From positions 12,979,013-13,043,012 of the forward strand of contig CM073324.1 in assembly GCA_037043015.1 (NCBI GenBank): a stretch of DNA of 64,000 bases. Direction: 5' to 3'. Every line of letters starts with the position of its first letter. The first letter of the stretch is position 1. Position numbers and translations under genes: made by a program. This DNA is from Bryum argenteum. Taxonomy: Eukaryota; Streptophyta; Bryopsida; Bryales; Bryaceae. The notes beneath the pieces are model-generated. The model worked only from the letters and a program-made list of their open reading frames with translations, did no database searches and was not told where the DNA came from. Shown here in pieces: positions 26,701-39,698 of this stretch.

Positions 26701-29700
26701 GGTAGGAAGAATAGGTTACATCTTCCTTATGTTGCAGTGGTTGGTTCACAGGGTCTTTTCAGGGGTGTGGCTGATAATGCAATGAGGCTGGGAATATGCT
26801 CTAGGAGCAATGACGTTATTGAGCCCATGATCAAACCCCAATGGTAAATCGCTTCTTTTGGGCTTATCATCATGCTTTGGTCTAAAGTGTCGTCAGCTAG
26901 AACTCTGCTCCCGGCATCGTGTTGAATGACCCTAAAAATTATCATTTCTACTCTTTGTAGGTTCGTGGACTGCAAGGACATGGCAAAGGAAGCATGTGAC
27001 GTTGTACGTGATGGTCGGTTAGAGATTATTCCTAATCAGTTTGAAGACACATGGTTCAGGTGCCTGTCTATCTTTGGATTATGTCGTATTCAGTTTCTCT
27101 TTGTGTGTTACTGAAATGGAGGAGCACCGGTAATACGTGATTTCCACTTCAGAGTCAGCACAGATTGTTTTTGTTGCCTGCGATCTGAAGTTGTCTGTTT
27201 CGCACAGATGGCTTGAGAACATCAGGGATTGGTGTATATCCCGGCAGCTTTGGTGGGGACACCGTGTGCCTGCATGGTACGCAACCGTGGAGGATGATGC
27301 TCGGACTGAGATGGGAGCTTACCCGGATCATTGGGTGGTAGCTCGAGACGTAGCTGAAGCAGAAAGCATTGCCAAATCGAAGTTTTCAGGAAAGAAATTC
27401 ACCTTGGAACAGGACCCTGATGTTCTAGACACCTGGTTTTCATCGGGTTTGTTTCCCTTTTCTGTAATGGGTTGGCCTGAAGAATCAGACGACATGAAGG
27501 CTTTTTATCCTACATCTGTCCTCGAAACAGGACACGACATTCTGTTCTTTTGGGTTGCTCGCATGGTGATGATGGGTCTTAAGCTCACAGGTGTGAGTCC
27601 CTTCAAGCAGGTACAATTTTACTGCATAACTTATCTGCTTTTTGAGTTCAAAGTGCAGTACACTACACAAGAGTTGTTAATTAGTGCTACGTGGAGATTA
27701 GTGGAATGGAGAACTTTTGGTAAAGAACACTATTTCTCAACTATTTCTCAACTCTCTTGAGATTAATGTTCACTTCGGGCCACCGTTGCAATCAATGTCC
27801 CTTGTCTTTTCTTCAAGCCACCAATCGCACTACTTCCAATAAATATTGCATGCTCTCACGTTTAGTGTTTTAGTTTGAGGATTAGTGCTGTATCACTATG
27901 GTCATGGTCATGTGTGACATTTAGTTTTACGGTTTGACTTCTGTGTAGTGTTTGTGTAGTGTTTCTTTATAATTGACCTCAACGCTAATTCTGTGCAGGT
28001 CTTTTTGCATGCCATGGTTAGGGATGCTCATGGGAGGAAGATGTCCAAATCCTTAGGAAATGTGATAGATCCATTGGAAGTCATCAATGGTGTATCATTG
28101 GAAGATTTGCACAAACGGCTTGAGCAGGGAAATCTAGATGCCCGTGAAGTGGAGAAGGCAAAGGCTGGGCAAAAAGCTGATTTTCCAAATGGCATTGCTG
28201 AGTGTGGAGCTGATGCCCTTCGCTTCGCGCTAGTGGCCTACACTGCTCAGGTGGATCATTTTTTTCTTGTCCTTGTATATATACTTGGGGTGTCTTTTGC
28301 ACGGCTGTGGTTCCCGTTTACATCTGATTATGGTTTGTAGCGAATGAAAGTGGAATCACAGCATATCTAGAGTACCTGCATCGTACAAAGTGTAGCTCTA
28401 TCCTGTGCTCACCTTCGGGTGGATCGTTGACGCAGTCGGTGAACATCAACCTCGACATCCAGCGTGTGGTTGGCTATCGCCAGTGGTGCAACAAACTCTG
28501 GAATGTGATTCGATTTGCTATGACGAACCTTGGAAGTGATTTCGTTCCCTCAGCTACCATAACTCCATCGTCACTTCCGCTCAGCTGCCAATGGATTCTT
28601 TCTGTACTCAACAAAGCAATTGACAAGACTGTCAAGGCATTAGAGAGCTATCAATTCTCAGATGCCACGACTTCCCTGCATTCTTGGTGGTTGTATGAAC
28701 TCTGTGATGTGTTCATTGAAGTGATCAAACCAACCATGTTTGGGAACGATGAAGCTGCAAAGAGAGCTACCAGAGACACCTTGTGGTTGTGTCTGGATAC
28801 AGGCCTTCGAATGTTGCATCCCTTCATGCCCTATCTGACGGAAGAATTGTGGCAGCGACTGCCTAGCCAAGGCAGTCAGCCCAAAACAACCATTGTCCTT
28901 GCTGAGTACCCCGCTGTCAACCAGGTAAAAATGCTCAACTTGCTCCTTTAACCACTGAACCTAGGAGATGCTTGCTTGACCATCCTTCGTTACATTTTAA
29001 TCATCCACTTTCCCGGACATCTTGCTTGTGGAAACAAAGTTCGTAATACTTATATCATTGCGAAGTGTTTTCATCACGTGGTTGTTGTTTAGGAATGGGC
29101 TAATGAAGAGGCAGAGGCAGAGATGGATATGGTCAACGCAGTTGCGAAAGCCACTCGGACACTACGGATGGCGTACGAATTACAGCCTAAATTGAGGTAC
29201 GTTGTTGGCAGCCGACTTAGTATCACTTTCACGACCTCTAAAGTATATTTAATATGCGGGAAAGTCTGAGCATCGTGTGGAGTTGGTTCAATTTCAGAGA
29301 GGAATTTTGGTGATTGACGGTTTACAAAAAAAAAAAAATTTACGAGCGGCGGCATAATTGGAAAATGTGTGGTACATGGTTATATTGCTGACTAAGTTAC
29401 TCTTGCAGGCCTGATCTCTTCGTGATGTGTCGCGCTGAGAAGACCGCCGAGATTGTTACAAAGGGAGCAAGTGAAATTGCTACACTTTCTCTATCTTCCT
29501 CTGTGAAGGTATGTAATTGTAGCCGTTGCCACACCATTTGCCAAATTTCTCATCTGAAGTGGATAGCATTCGTTTCACATGAATTACTTTACAGCCCTTG
29601 TTAGTTGAACAGGAGTTGTCAAGTCACGATGGTAGTTTCAATCTCTCATATATGTGCCTAGGTTCGTTTTTCTAGAATATTGAGCTTGAAATGTATGTTT

Positions 29701-30104
29701 GCAGGTACTCCGAGAAACGGAAGAGGCACCTCTCGGATGTGCCGTTGCCGTTGTGGATGAGAACACGACAGTGTATTTGCTACTCCGGAATGTGGTTGAT
29801 CCAAGCGTAGAGATTTCTAGGTTGCAGAAGAAACGTGACGACCTTCTCAGGTAATTTACTCACTGGTCTCATTACAGCCAGGCTTTGTATCATTCCCACC
29901 TGAATTGATTGTGATATGTTGGGTGACAACGTTAACAGGCAACAGGAGGCTCTCGTGAAGAAAACAAGCATTGCCGGGTATGCTGAGAAGGTTCCTAAAG
30001 CTGTCCTGGAAGAGAATGAATCCAAGGCCTCGAAGCTCGCTGCCGAGCTGCAAACAGTTACCGAGGCCACAGCCAATTTTGAGAAACTCCTTATCAGCAC
30101 CTAG
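23744..30104 (+). CDS. VALRS: Valyl-tRNA synthetase, class Ia
   Basis: Charges tRNA(Val) with valine. Eighteen exons close in phase: 23744-24169, 24276-24341, 24499-24582, 24671-24748, 24877-24960, 25072-25151, 25425-25482, 25742-26041, 26380-26550, 26752-26843, 26961-27059, 27208-27610, 27999-28250, 28436-28924, 29093-29196, 29409-29508, 29705-29850, 29939-30104 (3198 nt, 1065 aa, the usual plant length). The Lys/Glu/Ala-rich N-terminal extension (about 10-85) is typical of eukaryotic synthetases. HIGH is at 154-157 and KMSKS at 661-665. The editing domain holds [20 protein letters not shown] and [16 protein letters not shown] (about 320-400). The anticodon-binding domain carries [22 protein letters not shown]-terminal coiled coil contains [23 protein letters not shown] 23744 is the first ATG directly continuous with the body, since a TGA lies 9 bases upstream. 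Plant ValRS is usually dual-targeted, so upstream exons are plausible. The gene is intact. Confidence 0.96.
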
Positions 30105-31565
30105 TCACTGGGTACGATTGTGCTCTTATTCTGCTACGGAGCTTCTTTTGGAGGTTCATGAGCCTCTTGATTGTTTAATTATCAGCATTCATTTAGTGAA
30201 AGTTTATGTTTCACCCTTACTATTATTAGTGTTCTACCTGAAACACACTGCGTGTTTTAGTAGTCTTGAGCTTGATAAGGTGACTGCACCTTATGCGTTC
30301 TATGATTTGAGGATGGTTTTTAGGATTGTTTCCAATGCAACTGAGGATTCTTTGTAAGGAAACAGAGCTCATTGGTGTCACTTTTGTGTACTATGTCAAA
30401 CTCTTTGTTGGAAATTGTTTTGGTGTGATTTTGTGTGATTTTGTCGTTATTGTTGCAGGCAGGTTCGAGAGTACACTCTCTTTGAAGTTATCATATAGAA
30501 AGGGTCACTTGAGGTGTATTTCTATCTTTTCATCATCTTACAGTTGAGTTGCAAGTAATTGTAGAGACCCTGATGTTTACGTAGTTTGCAAAATACTAGC
30601 GGAAACTTGTATCTGGTTATATACCTAGTTATAGTATCCTTATCTACATAGCTGAATTAGTTTTGCTGTTAGAAAAATGGAAATCCGACATAACGCTGAA
30701 CCTGGAGTTTTGAAATCAATAATGTACTTCGAACCTCCAGCTCACCTTTAACAATGTCAAAATTGTGATGTATCTGGATCTCCTGCTTTACATATGAGCT
30801 AAGTAACGTTGAGCTAAATGGGTTACCATAGTCAAAAACTGTATAACCTTCGTATTTAACGCTGCCTAATACATTCAATGGGGGTTGGTGGAGCCTCAGT
30901 TTTTGGTATTAACATTTTAAACTTTAGTTACAATATTCTTATCTACCTAGTCCGTTTTGGGCTTCTCCTTGGATTATCGAGGACTTCAATTATAGGGGCA
31001 ACAATTTTTAGGGGCTTTTAAATTTGAGGCTTGGTTTCCTCTAGATTCCTCTTCTTGAAATTTTAAGGACCTATACATCAGACCAACTTTACAAGCTTCC
31101 AAGCCACAAACTTAGTTGAAATCTGTGACATGCTCATTCGACCGACAGAGAGGTTTTAGCTTCTCCTCAACAAATTCCGAAGTATACCCGAGCTAAGTAA
31201 CGTTCAGCTGATATGAGTGTGTATGATCTAATGTGCACCTATGACCTATTTATCTAAAGTTATCTCCATTGGAAACACAATCATATGCCACTAGCCATTC
31301 CACTAGGGGTTTGGGCTCCGGTGGTGATGTACAATTCTTGGAAAGTCTGATTGGTTGATCTATTTTTAGTATGAATCTTCCTGTAAAAGTGGGTGTTCTC
31401 TTGGACGTTGTCCGAACGTGAGAACAAACATTTGGGTTAGGGCTCATGCTGTGGCCAAACTGCATATTGTAGTAGCGTTAGGCCTGCCAGTTTTGCGTTT
31501 GAAGATTATTTAACAACCAATATTCCAGTCCAGGAGTTGAAGTATGACGAATTAATCCGGACCAA
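30105..31565. other. 3' flank of ValRS and spacer
   Basis: The first few hundred bases are probably 3' UTR (T-rich, no conserved frame). The remainder to 31565 has no recognised gene or clear repeat. Confidence 0.35.
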
Positions 31566-31833
31566 TTAACCCCTAAATCTTCTTGTTGCAAAACGGTCTT
31601 AGTAACAAAACTTGACCTTCCTTTAGAATAAGCTGAAAAAATCTCAATCTAAGAATTATTCAAAAGATTCAACCGTAAGATCTCAAAGTTCACTTGACAT
31701 TCTTCTCACATACCAAATTTGAACCGTTCATTCTTCCTCATTTGTGAGATTATAATGGTCAAAGTTGGCTGAGTTTTTCTCTTCCGGGACCCTGCAAAAC
31801 CCGAATCGGGTTTTCAGGAGAGTTAGGGGTTAA
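31566..31833. mobile_element. Type C TTAA-bounded element, copy 1
   Basis: A 268-bp element starting TTAACCCCTAAATCTTC and ending ...AGTTAGGGGTTAA. It matches 60463-60730, which is exactly the same length. Shared words are 'ctcaatctaag', 'caaatttgaaccgtt', 'gagattataatggtc' and 'aaagttggctga'. No coding capacity. It also shares 'aaccgtaagatctcaaa' with type D element 2, so C and D look like short and long versions of one lineage. Confidence 0.8.
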
Positions 31834-31849
31834 ATCCGGTATTTCACTT

Positions 31850-32170
31850 ATGATAGAGCAGCCAAAAATGGCGCAATGCCGAAAATGGAGCCCTAGTAAT
31901 CTTCACTGTCACGTACATAATAGCTTCTCCATACAACAATACCATGTACACACCGCAAAGATTATAGGGCGTCACTTTAGGGCACCATTTTAGGAACACC
32001 TATATTTCCATCTTTAAAAATTCATTACTTACTATAGAAGAGTCGAAAAATGATGACTTGCTCTGGTTTTCTACTAATTTTCCCCATGCACAAAAATTGC
32101 TTGCACTGGCAACATTCCTGTAGATTTTAGACTGTGCTGAAAATTGCGCCATTATAGGACACCTTACCAT
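31850..32170 (+). repeat. Dispersed repeat F, copy 2
   Basis: Begins 17 bp after the type C element. It is homologous in inverse orientation to 17080-17390: 'caataccatgtacacacc', 'taggaacacctatatttcc', 'cacaaaaattgcttgcac' and 'gaaaattgcgccatt'. No gene. Confidence 0.6.
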
Positions 32171-32982
32171 ATGAGCATGAGGCTTTGTGAAAACCAAATA
32201 TGGTATCTAGGAAGATGGTAACCGCTTGCAGATCTTTGATGGAGTCAAAAGTTTTTGAGATACATCCATTGAAAGGTAGTTTGTGCCTTGAAGTCACTCA
32301 AAACACGACAATGGTAATGTCATGTTCACAAATATTGGTCAGTTGCATCCTTTCTACATTACATGCATACATTTTCAAATAATAAACGCTAAAAAAAAAA
32401 TTTGGTGTTAAATAATCTTACAAAAAGGCATGCCAACTTGTGTTGGGTTCTCAACTTTGAGCTCCCATATTTGAGTCTGTAATAGGGCTATTGAAGTGCT
32501 TGAAGCGATGTTCACCTTCTCACATTACATAGAATAATCATGTGTTCAAGTTTGATACAATTTGCAAAAGCCAGATTCACTCAAATGTAGAAGTTTTGTC
32601 AAAACGGGGCAAAGCCAACTCCTAGACTCGTAACAAATGCTCGACTCCCTAAAATTGCCGTTCTGACTATCAGTTCATTCCATTTGGTAGCTGCAGGTTG
32701 GAGCAAACCGGTGAACTAAATGGTTTTTATTACCATAATAAAGTGAGAGTCTATGGCTGAATATGTTGGGTAGGCACTATGGCCCCTGCATCAGGCTCCA
32801 CATATCCGCGTCGGCACCCAGACTGCGTCAATATGGAATACTTACCCTAGGCACATGAGGTATATGGGCAGGCAATTTGCTTGGCTCGATGACCACTGCA
32901 ATTGACTCCTTTAGGGAGTTACTCAGAAGCTCTGCTCACTCTCTTTCCACATTGTGAACACGCACTCATTCCTGCAGAGCTC

Positions 32983-33062
32983 TTAACCCTTAAACGTCCA
33001 AGCATGCCCCTCGGGCTTGGTTTCCAGTGTATTTTCAGAGGGGCTTGACGTTCAAGGGTTAA
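32983..33062. mobile_element. 80-bp miniature TTAA element (hairpin)
   Basis: Starts TTAACCCTTAAACGTCCAAG and ends with the near-inverse (GGCTTGACGTTC, AAGGGTTAA). An inner pair, 'cccctcgggcttgg' and 'agaggggcttg', lets the whole stretch fold into one hairpin. It looks like a type A element reduced to little more than its ends. Confidence 0.7.
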
Positions 33063-36000
33063 CAGACAGTCCAGATGCACAGTAGTAAGCAAGGCTAGGA
33101 TGTGCCTGTGAATATTTCCTTACTCTTTAGTTTAGCATGTGATTGGTTGTGCAAGTCAAGGAGTGGTAAACGAACTGTAAACGAACAAGAAAGCCGGACT
33201 CCTTTGTGTGCCTCCATTCAAACAAACCCCCGAAGGTCGGAGGCACACATATGCTCACAAACGACTCCGTTTGCCTCATGTGCGCACGTAGCCTACCGTG
33301 CTCAATCCGAAGTCCGCAATCTTCACCTCCTGCTTCCCATTGAGCATCAAATTTGAGGAATCGCTGAGTGATGCGCGTTGTGTGTGCTAGGCCATGATCA
33401 AATAGTGAGTCACCTTAAACAGCAACACGTACCTCAGCAAGGAGGACAGTCCCATGAGCATCGCTTCTAGTTTCTTGACCGACCAGGACGTACTCGGAGC
33501 ATGAATTGAAGTCGTTCTCGCACCTCCGGTCCCCATCCGATCCGAAGCTGCTGCAACAACGGCCATCGCTAGATACTGAAGACTGAGGACCCGGAGCTAC
33601 GGAGTTGGACAATCTTGTTGACAGTGTTCAGCATGATTGATTCCGCGTCTGCCAAAACTAGACGCCGCCGTTGACAGCATGCACTCTCATGACGGATCCG
33701 GGTTTTCCCATAGATCTTGCTCACTTGCTCCCTCTCTTGCAAATCAATGTTGGTCAGGTGCTGCGAAACACTATTCTCATTGTCACACATCACTATAGTG
33801 TTATAACACTAATCTCCAAAAGGCATAACACTAACTGTGAGAGCATGAAGATTTTTCATGCAAGTCAAAAACTTTATTAAAATTGGTGCAATTGGTGGGT
33901 GACAAAGACCATTGATTGCAATGGCCGCTAAAATTCAACACTAAACCTCAAAAGAGCTGAGAAATAGTATAATAACTAACTTGTGGTAAACAACACTAAG
34001 CTTTATATAACACGAATCAACAACCCTTATGTAGTGTTATTAACTAGATTCTATTAAATCAATGCTGATCAGAAACTCCTAACACTCAAGGGTCATCTTC
34101 TTGATGATTTGCGGATCCATGATTCAGCAGTGATTCTCCAAAGGAAGATTATGTCTGTTACTGAGCAAGATACCGTCTACACTGCAAATATTGAACTTGG
34201 GTCTTGCTGATTAAATCATTCTGATAAGCAATGAAAGCTTGAATGTGGATCCTGCTTCCCTTAAAAAAATAAAAAATAAAAAATACTAACATGTATTTTG
34301 TTATAATGAGAATATTCAATGATTTCCGGAAAACACAATTTAGTTTGACTGTCATTGAATTGATAATTTGAATATTCCAATTATAACAAAATACGTGTTT
34401 ACTAAATATCTAGCAGAGAAAAAGACGAGCAATTTATGGGAGTGCTTTGTATAATGTTAATGGGGGACATGAACTTTAATTGGACATGCCACAAGTGGCC
34501 CTCCAGAAATAGATTTTGTAGTAGTAGACACTGTCTTATTATGCAACTTGACTAAACTTAAGGCTCGGGAGGCAGAATAATTTTAGAATTCGTCATATGA
34601 TTCTAATTAACAGTAACTATAAAGCTCATATGGTGTCACGTTCCTCACATGGGCGATTTTCATGTGAATATATTCCTGAATGAATGTGAATCTGGATGTC
34701 AGTCTCGTAAGCACCGATGAAAACCTCGATAGCCCAGTCGCTCAACTGTTGAAGGAGGCCTCAGTCTCCCGGTCGCATCTTCAATGCGTGCAATGAACTT
34801 CTACCAGAGTCCAATCACATTGTCGTTCTCTCCTCGCAAATTTCTCATCACTCTTGATTGTAAGTTTAGCTTGCTGTGGTGTACCCTGCACATTCGGCCG
34901 CATGAAATTGCTCTGGCTCCTTCTGTATTGGTTACTCAATAAGTCAATATATTAATTGATTCTACAAAAAAAATAAAATTTAAAAATCATATCATTTAAA
35001 TCATAGAATCGATTGTCACGACTATGACTAAGGTAGACAATGCTGAATCCATGCATTTTCTCAAACCGCTCACTCTAGATTCTTGCCTACTTTCTAGATT
35101 TCATATAGAAAGATATACCTCATGTGCACATGGAGCATAGGTAAATTTTTCTATAGTTGTTTGTCCCGCATACTGATCTTGAATCTTGTCGCGCAAAGAC
35201 CCTTACCCTTAGCTTGCAGCTTGTTATATTTAGCTTCTACTTCATTCTTCATCACTATATTTTTTATTTTAATTTTTAATTCTTTTAAAGATTTTTTATT
35301 ATCCAACTAACAAGCATTCATTTCTTTCATTTAACGCTCTTCAATTTTTTTCAATGAAGAAATTTGGTACATATCACGTCTCATTTTTTATTATATTCAT
35401 AAGTGCTTAAACATATTACAAAAATATGGAAACTTCTTCATTTCTTCACATTTATAATCGAAAAGTATTTCTTCACATATTCCAAGTTTCCAACTATATT
35501 GCAGTCCTCAAGTGCACGGATTTAGCATTGTATACCGACCATTAGCTTGATCCGGACATGGACTTGGGCACAAGGAGCATGTGGAACTTTCCCAGGTCGG
35601 GAACTGGGTAATGAGGCCTCATACCCCCCATTCGAATGAGAAAAGCTGAGAACACTTACCTCCAAGGCACAGTTCCCACTTGATGCTTGGAAAGAGTGGC
35701 TATTCTCTGGGTTCAGAAAGAGGGAATTTGTATGATTCGCCGTTGTGGGATTTTTGTCAAAACCTCCTTGGGTTCATGGACGTGACCAATTTCGATTCTC
35801 TCACCCGCATGCATCAGCCCTTCTTTCAAATCCTCCTTCCAGACACCAGAATCTCACTCACCAATTCGTGTACCTCGATACTCATCCCAACTACATCGTA
35901 CGTCCTTGAATGATGGAACGACCGAATCTGATCGGAAAGTCGATCGTTGATTGTCTAGTATCCTCGATCATCTATTTTATTGCTGTTTCCTTCGTAGCGT

Positions 36001-37643
36001 GTGATTGATAAGTTACACGCAAACTAGTGTGAGTGTGAAGAATCCTACAAGTCTACGTACACCTCTATTGAAAATGTTGAAAGATATCTATGAGTTTGAT
36101 CGGTACAGTTCAACTGATGAGACTTGATCGATTGAGCCTCTTCCGATCGATGATAGTAGAGCACTGAAGGGAATTATATCATTAAATGCGTGGAGAAATG
36201 CTAGTGAAAGCTTGATATGAGATTTGGATGGGTTCAGTAAAGTGTGCATCGGCTATCTATAAAACCCATGGTTTTTTCATTTCGATGGCAATGTGTACTT
36301 TGATCGAGGGGATTCCGAATCCCAGGAGTACAAAGCTTATTAACAGAGGATTGTTCGAAATTAAAAAAACAGCAGCAATGATGATTCGATCAAGCAGAGG
36401 GTCGATAGATCGACATAAAAAAAAAGGCTTGACATTGATCGATCTGGCTTGTATGTTGAACCTTTCGGGATTTTTGCAAAGTGAGTATCTCCTTGATGAT
36501 AATTTTCCAGAATCATGAAAACTGGGCTTGTTACGAATATCATCAGGAATTCTGTAAAACGAAATTTCTGTCTGTACATTGCGTTCTGACTGATAATTCT
36601 CATAAACTGTTGCATCTTACTCAAGGTTGTCTTACATGACACACTTTCTGTAATTTGTTTAAACTATTGTGTTCGACATGTTCGTTTAACGTCGAGTTCG
36701 ATGGGAATGTTCCATCATACTAGCTAGAAAGTGCATACTTTAAACATGAACATTTGCCTTTTTGATTTCATCCGAGGGTCTATTTGACGTTTGATAGTGT
36801 TGCATAAGACAACCTTGGTCTTACTCACTCTGCGCATCATACAATTTTGATTAGAGAAAAATTAGCTTAGTGAATGTAGTAATCGATACGATTGTTACAA
36901 TTGTTGGAGCCTTGGAGGGGGCAATCCAGAAAGTCTCTTCATGGAATAATGTTTGGAGACCTTAGAAAGTCTTCCACATGGAATAGTGCCGGGCAAGCTT
37001 TGTTTGTGAAGCTCTGTCCATAAATGGGCTGGCATGCTAATTATATTGTCACTATCTTTTGATTAGTAGTATGAAAGGTTGAGGTACTTGAAATGGTGAT
37101 TTTTGTTGTTCTTTCAAATTCCTACATTACAACCTCACCCTACAAGTATTATAGTTTAGTGGGTTCACCTCAACATAACAATAGATTCAATATGAATATG
37201 CTAAAAAGGTGTGTAAAAGGGGGCATGCATACAAGGTTCATAATAAGCATTACCCTTGTACAATTGGGATTAGAAATTTCTCCATTTTTTAGAAAAAGAT
37301 CCTCTTTGCCAACCATATTCAAGAGTTAAAGGTTAGTAAAAACCTTAAATGTTTGTAGGTATGTCTTTTATCTCTCTTTTGGACTAATATAGAGTTTTTG
37401 TAATTACTTAGCTACCTTCAAGATATTATAGTAGAATGATAAAAATCATGCACTAGATTGTCAAAATTCTCCAACCTTGTGAAAATAGATTTTCTAGTTT
37501 CTTTTAATAACCCAATAGGCAAGGTATTAAAAGTTCAGTTATTTAATACCTAGTATATGCAATCTTGATAACACTCGCTTACTTACTTATGTCATAAACA
37601 ATCACCACTTGCAGATCACCACTTGCCGCTGGTGCTTCATTGC

Positions 37644-37644
<1 letters not shown>
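33063..37644. other. Long intergenic stretch without a convincing gene
   Basis: Mostly AT-rich, with no complete gene model. On the minus strand at 33415-33793 two short frames look slightly protein-like (EYVLVGQETRSDAHGTVLL; IDLQEREQVSKIYGKTRI followed by LADAESIMLNTVNKIV). An AG acceptor precedes the second, so this may be a decayed gene fragment of unknown origin. At 33790-34050 'ataacactaa' words recur without clear ends. Nothing else in the interval could be supported. Confidence 0.3.

Positions 37645-37685
<41 letters not shown>
37645..37685 (+). repeat. 41-base poly(A) run
   Basis: An uninterrupted A tract. It could be the tail of a retroposed sequence lying to its left (the preceding text contains 'atcaccacttgc' twice, at 37601 and 37616) or simply a homopolymer. 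No target duplication was identified. Confidence 0.6.
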
Positions 37686-37687
<2 letters not shown>

Positions 37688-38096
37688 GTTTTTCTTAAAT
37701 TCTATTTTATTGACAATTAAGTTCGAGTCACTTGAAATGGTGCCAGTGTCCGAATTTCCAGTAGAAAATCCTAGTAGCAATATTTTAATTTCATTAGTAT
37801 AAGAGCAAGAGATTTGTGTTAAACAGCACCTTATTTTGGTCATAAATGATTAGGAGGTGCACATGACTTGGAATCCATGCATTTCATGCTTCCCTTACAA
37901 ACCAGCATAACATTGATTCTTATGTTCACAACCAGTAATTTTCGGAGGATTTCCCACTACAGAGGTTCAGGGAATATTCTCAATTGACTAATTACTACAT
38001 TAAATGGCCAAAAAATAAAATATTAAAATGGAGATAATATTTATTGGACGTTGTAGTAATATCTTGCCAAACATTTGTCTCTTGACACTATGGACC

Positions 38097-38398
38097 ACGA
38101 AGATTGACCATGGTCTTTTGAAATTTGTGATTGGAGAGGAAAATGCTCTTGGTCCCATTTGGCTTTACATTACCTTTAAAAAAACGGAGAATGACCACTA
38201 TCTTTGAGGTTCCTGAATTTTGCATTGTGGATCATGTTTTTACAATTTACTTTACTATAATTGAGTGGAAGCAAATACCTCAACTCAACTACAATCAAGC
38301 AAACCATGAGGATCAGAAATCATTGATTGGCTAGTGTTCAATTATTTAAAACCAAAGGAGGAAAAAGGGGAGGGAATACTGAAGATTTATATTAGAAC
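38097..38398 (-). repeat. Inverted-duplicate unit J, copy 1
   Basis: In inverse orientation this matches about 54600-54922: 'ttgtgattggagagg' versus 'ctccaatcataaatt', 'atttggctttacattacc' versus 'gtagtgtaaagccaaat', and 'ctcaactacaatcaa' versus 'gactcaactataatcaa'. A type A element (38399-38767) interrupts the homology here, and it resumes at 38768. Confidence 0.65.
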
Positions 38399-38767
38399 TT
38401 AACCCTTAAACGCCGAAGGTGATCCGAGGGGTCATATCCCAACAGAATCTCCTCTGTAGCTCTCAATGTACTCAACTTTTCACTTATATTTTGATGTCAA
38501 ACTGGTCGCCTTTTTCTAATGCATTCAAAAAGTGAAATTTTAGAATTCAAATCACAATTTGTATGAGTGATTTTGTGCTTTGAAAGGATTGTGGTAGGTA
38601 GGTTGGGGTTGTACAATACTTGTAGGAGGTTGCAAGCTCATCATTGATTGGATCATTCATGATGCAGAAGTTCAAAAAGTGCACTATTCATGATGCCCAA
38701 GTGCAAAAGATGTTGTGATCCAATACTGGGCTGCCCATATCCGTATAGCTAGGCGTTTAAGGGTTAA
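38399..38767. mobile_element. Type A TTAA-bounded element, copy 1
   Basis: A 369-bp element beginning TTAACCCTTAAACGCCG and ending AGGCGTTTAAGGGTTAA. The interior matches the four other type A copies in this window ('tcatgatgcccaag', 'aagatgttgtgatcc', 'gcaagctcatcattgattgg'). It inserted into unit J; the uninterrupted counterpart at about 54580-54600 is a natural empty site. Confidence 0.85.
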
Positions 38768-38794
38768 ACTAGTCCTTGTCCAAAAACAACTATA

Positions 38795-38916
38795 CACTAC
38801 AAGAGTGAGCAAGTCACTCAAAATTCCATTTTTGATTGATCATGATCACAGCTCTTGGCCAAGAGTCATGATTTCAATTTTCTTGATCATGGCTCTTGAT
38901 CAGTTGATCCATAGTG
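38795..38916. mobile_element. Type I TA-flanked foldback MITE, copy 1
   Basis: A 122-bp element flanked by TA, with ends CACTACAAGAGTGAG and ...GATCCATAGTG. The centre is a strong near-palindrome of GGCTCTTG/CAAGAGCC words. It matches 54433-54558 in inverse orientation. No coding capacity. Confidence 0.75.
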
Positions 38917-39328
38917 TAAAGAGACCCTTGGAGACAAAATACACCCCTGGATGTCAAATGAATCATGCCTTGATGATGATAGAGCAAGGTGTGCACCGAT
39001 TTCAAACAATGATGATTTCTATTGCATCCTTGAATGCCACCCACTCTGCTCCTTTACTCCAATGCACAATGCCTGAAAGGGGTGCATCATGAGAATGAGG
39101 AGATTCGCAGACTGACACATGAACAAGGCTCATGACTTTCCTCAACTGATGATGTGATGATGTGATTTCAACAACAATATTAATATTGAATGTACTTATG
39201 TCACATTTCAAATCTTTGACAGAGGCAATAATTATATGGGTGCCAGAGTGATGGCAGCAATTGGCAATTGTGAACTGCCAGTGATGGCTATGTTACTACG
39301 AGTCCCCTATGACACAAAGTAACGAGAA

Positions 39329-39698
39329 TTAACCCTTAAACGCCCTTGGGGTCTAAAACAGGCAGCCCAAAATTGGATCACAGCATCTTTTGGACTTGGG
39401 CATCATGAATAGTGCACTTTTTGAACTTGGGCATCATGAATGGACCAATCAATGATGAGCTTGCAACCTCCTACAAGGTTATGTACCACCCCAACCTACC
39501 TACCACAATCCTTTCAAACCACAAAATCATTCATACAAATTGTGATTTGAATTGTGAAAATTCACTTTTGGAATGCATCAGAAGAAGGTGACCAGTTTGA
39601 CATCAAAATATAAGTGAAACGTTGAGTACAATGAGAGCTACAGGGAAGATTTTGTTGGAATCAAGCCCCTCGGGCTTGCTCGGGCGTTGAAGGGTTAA
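39329..39698. mobile_element. Type A TTAA-bounded element, copy 2
   Basis: A 370-bp element with ends TTAACCCTTAAACGCCC and GGGCGTTGAAGGGTTAA, a 17-bp inverted repeat with one mismatch. It lies in the opposite orientation to copy 1, about 560 bp away. The inner end carries a second short palindrome ('gcccctcgggcttgctcgggc'). Confidence 0.85.
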
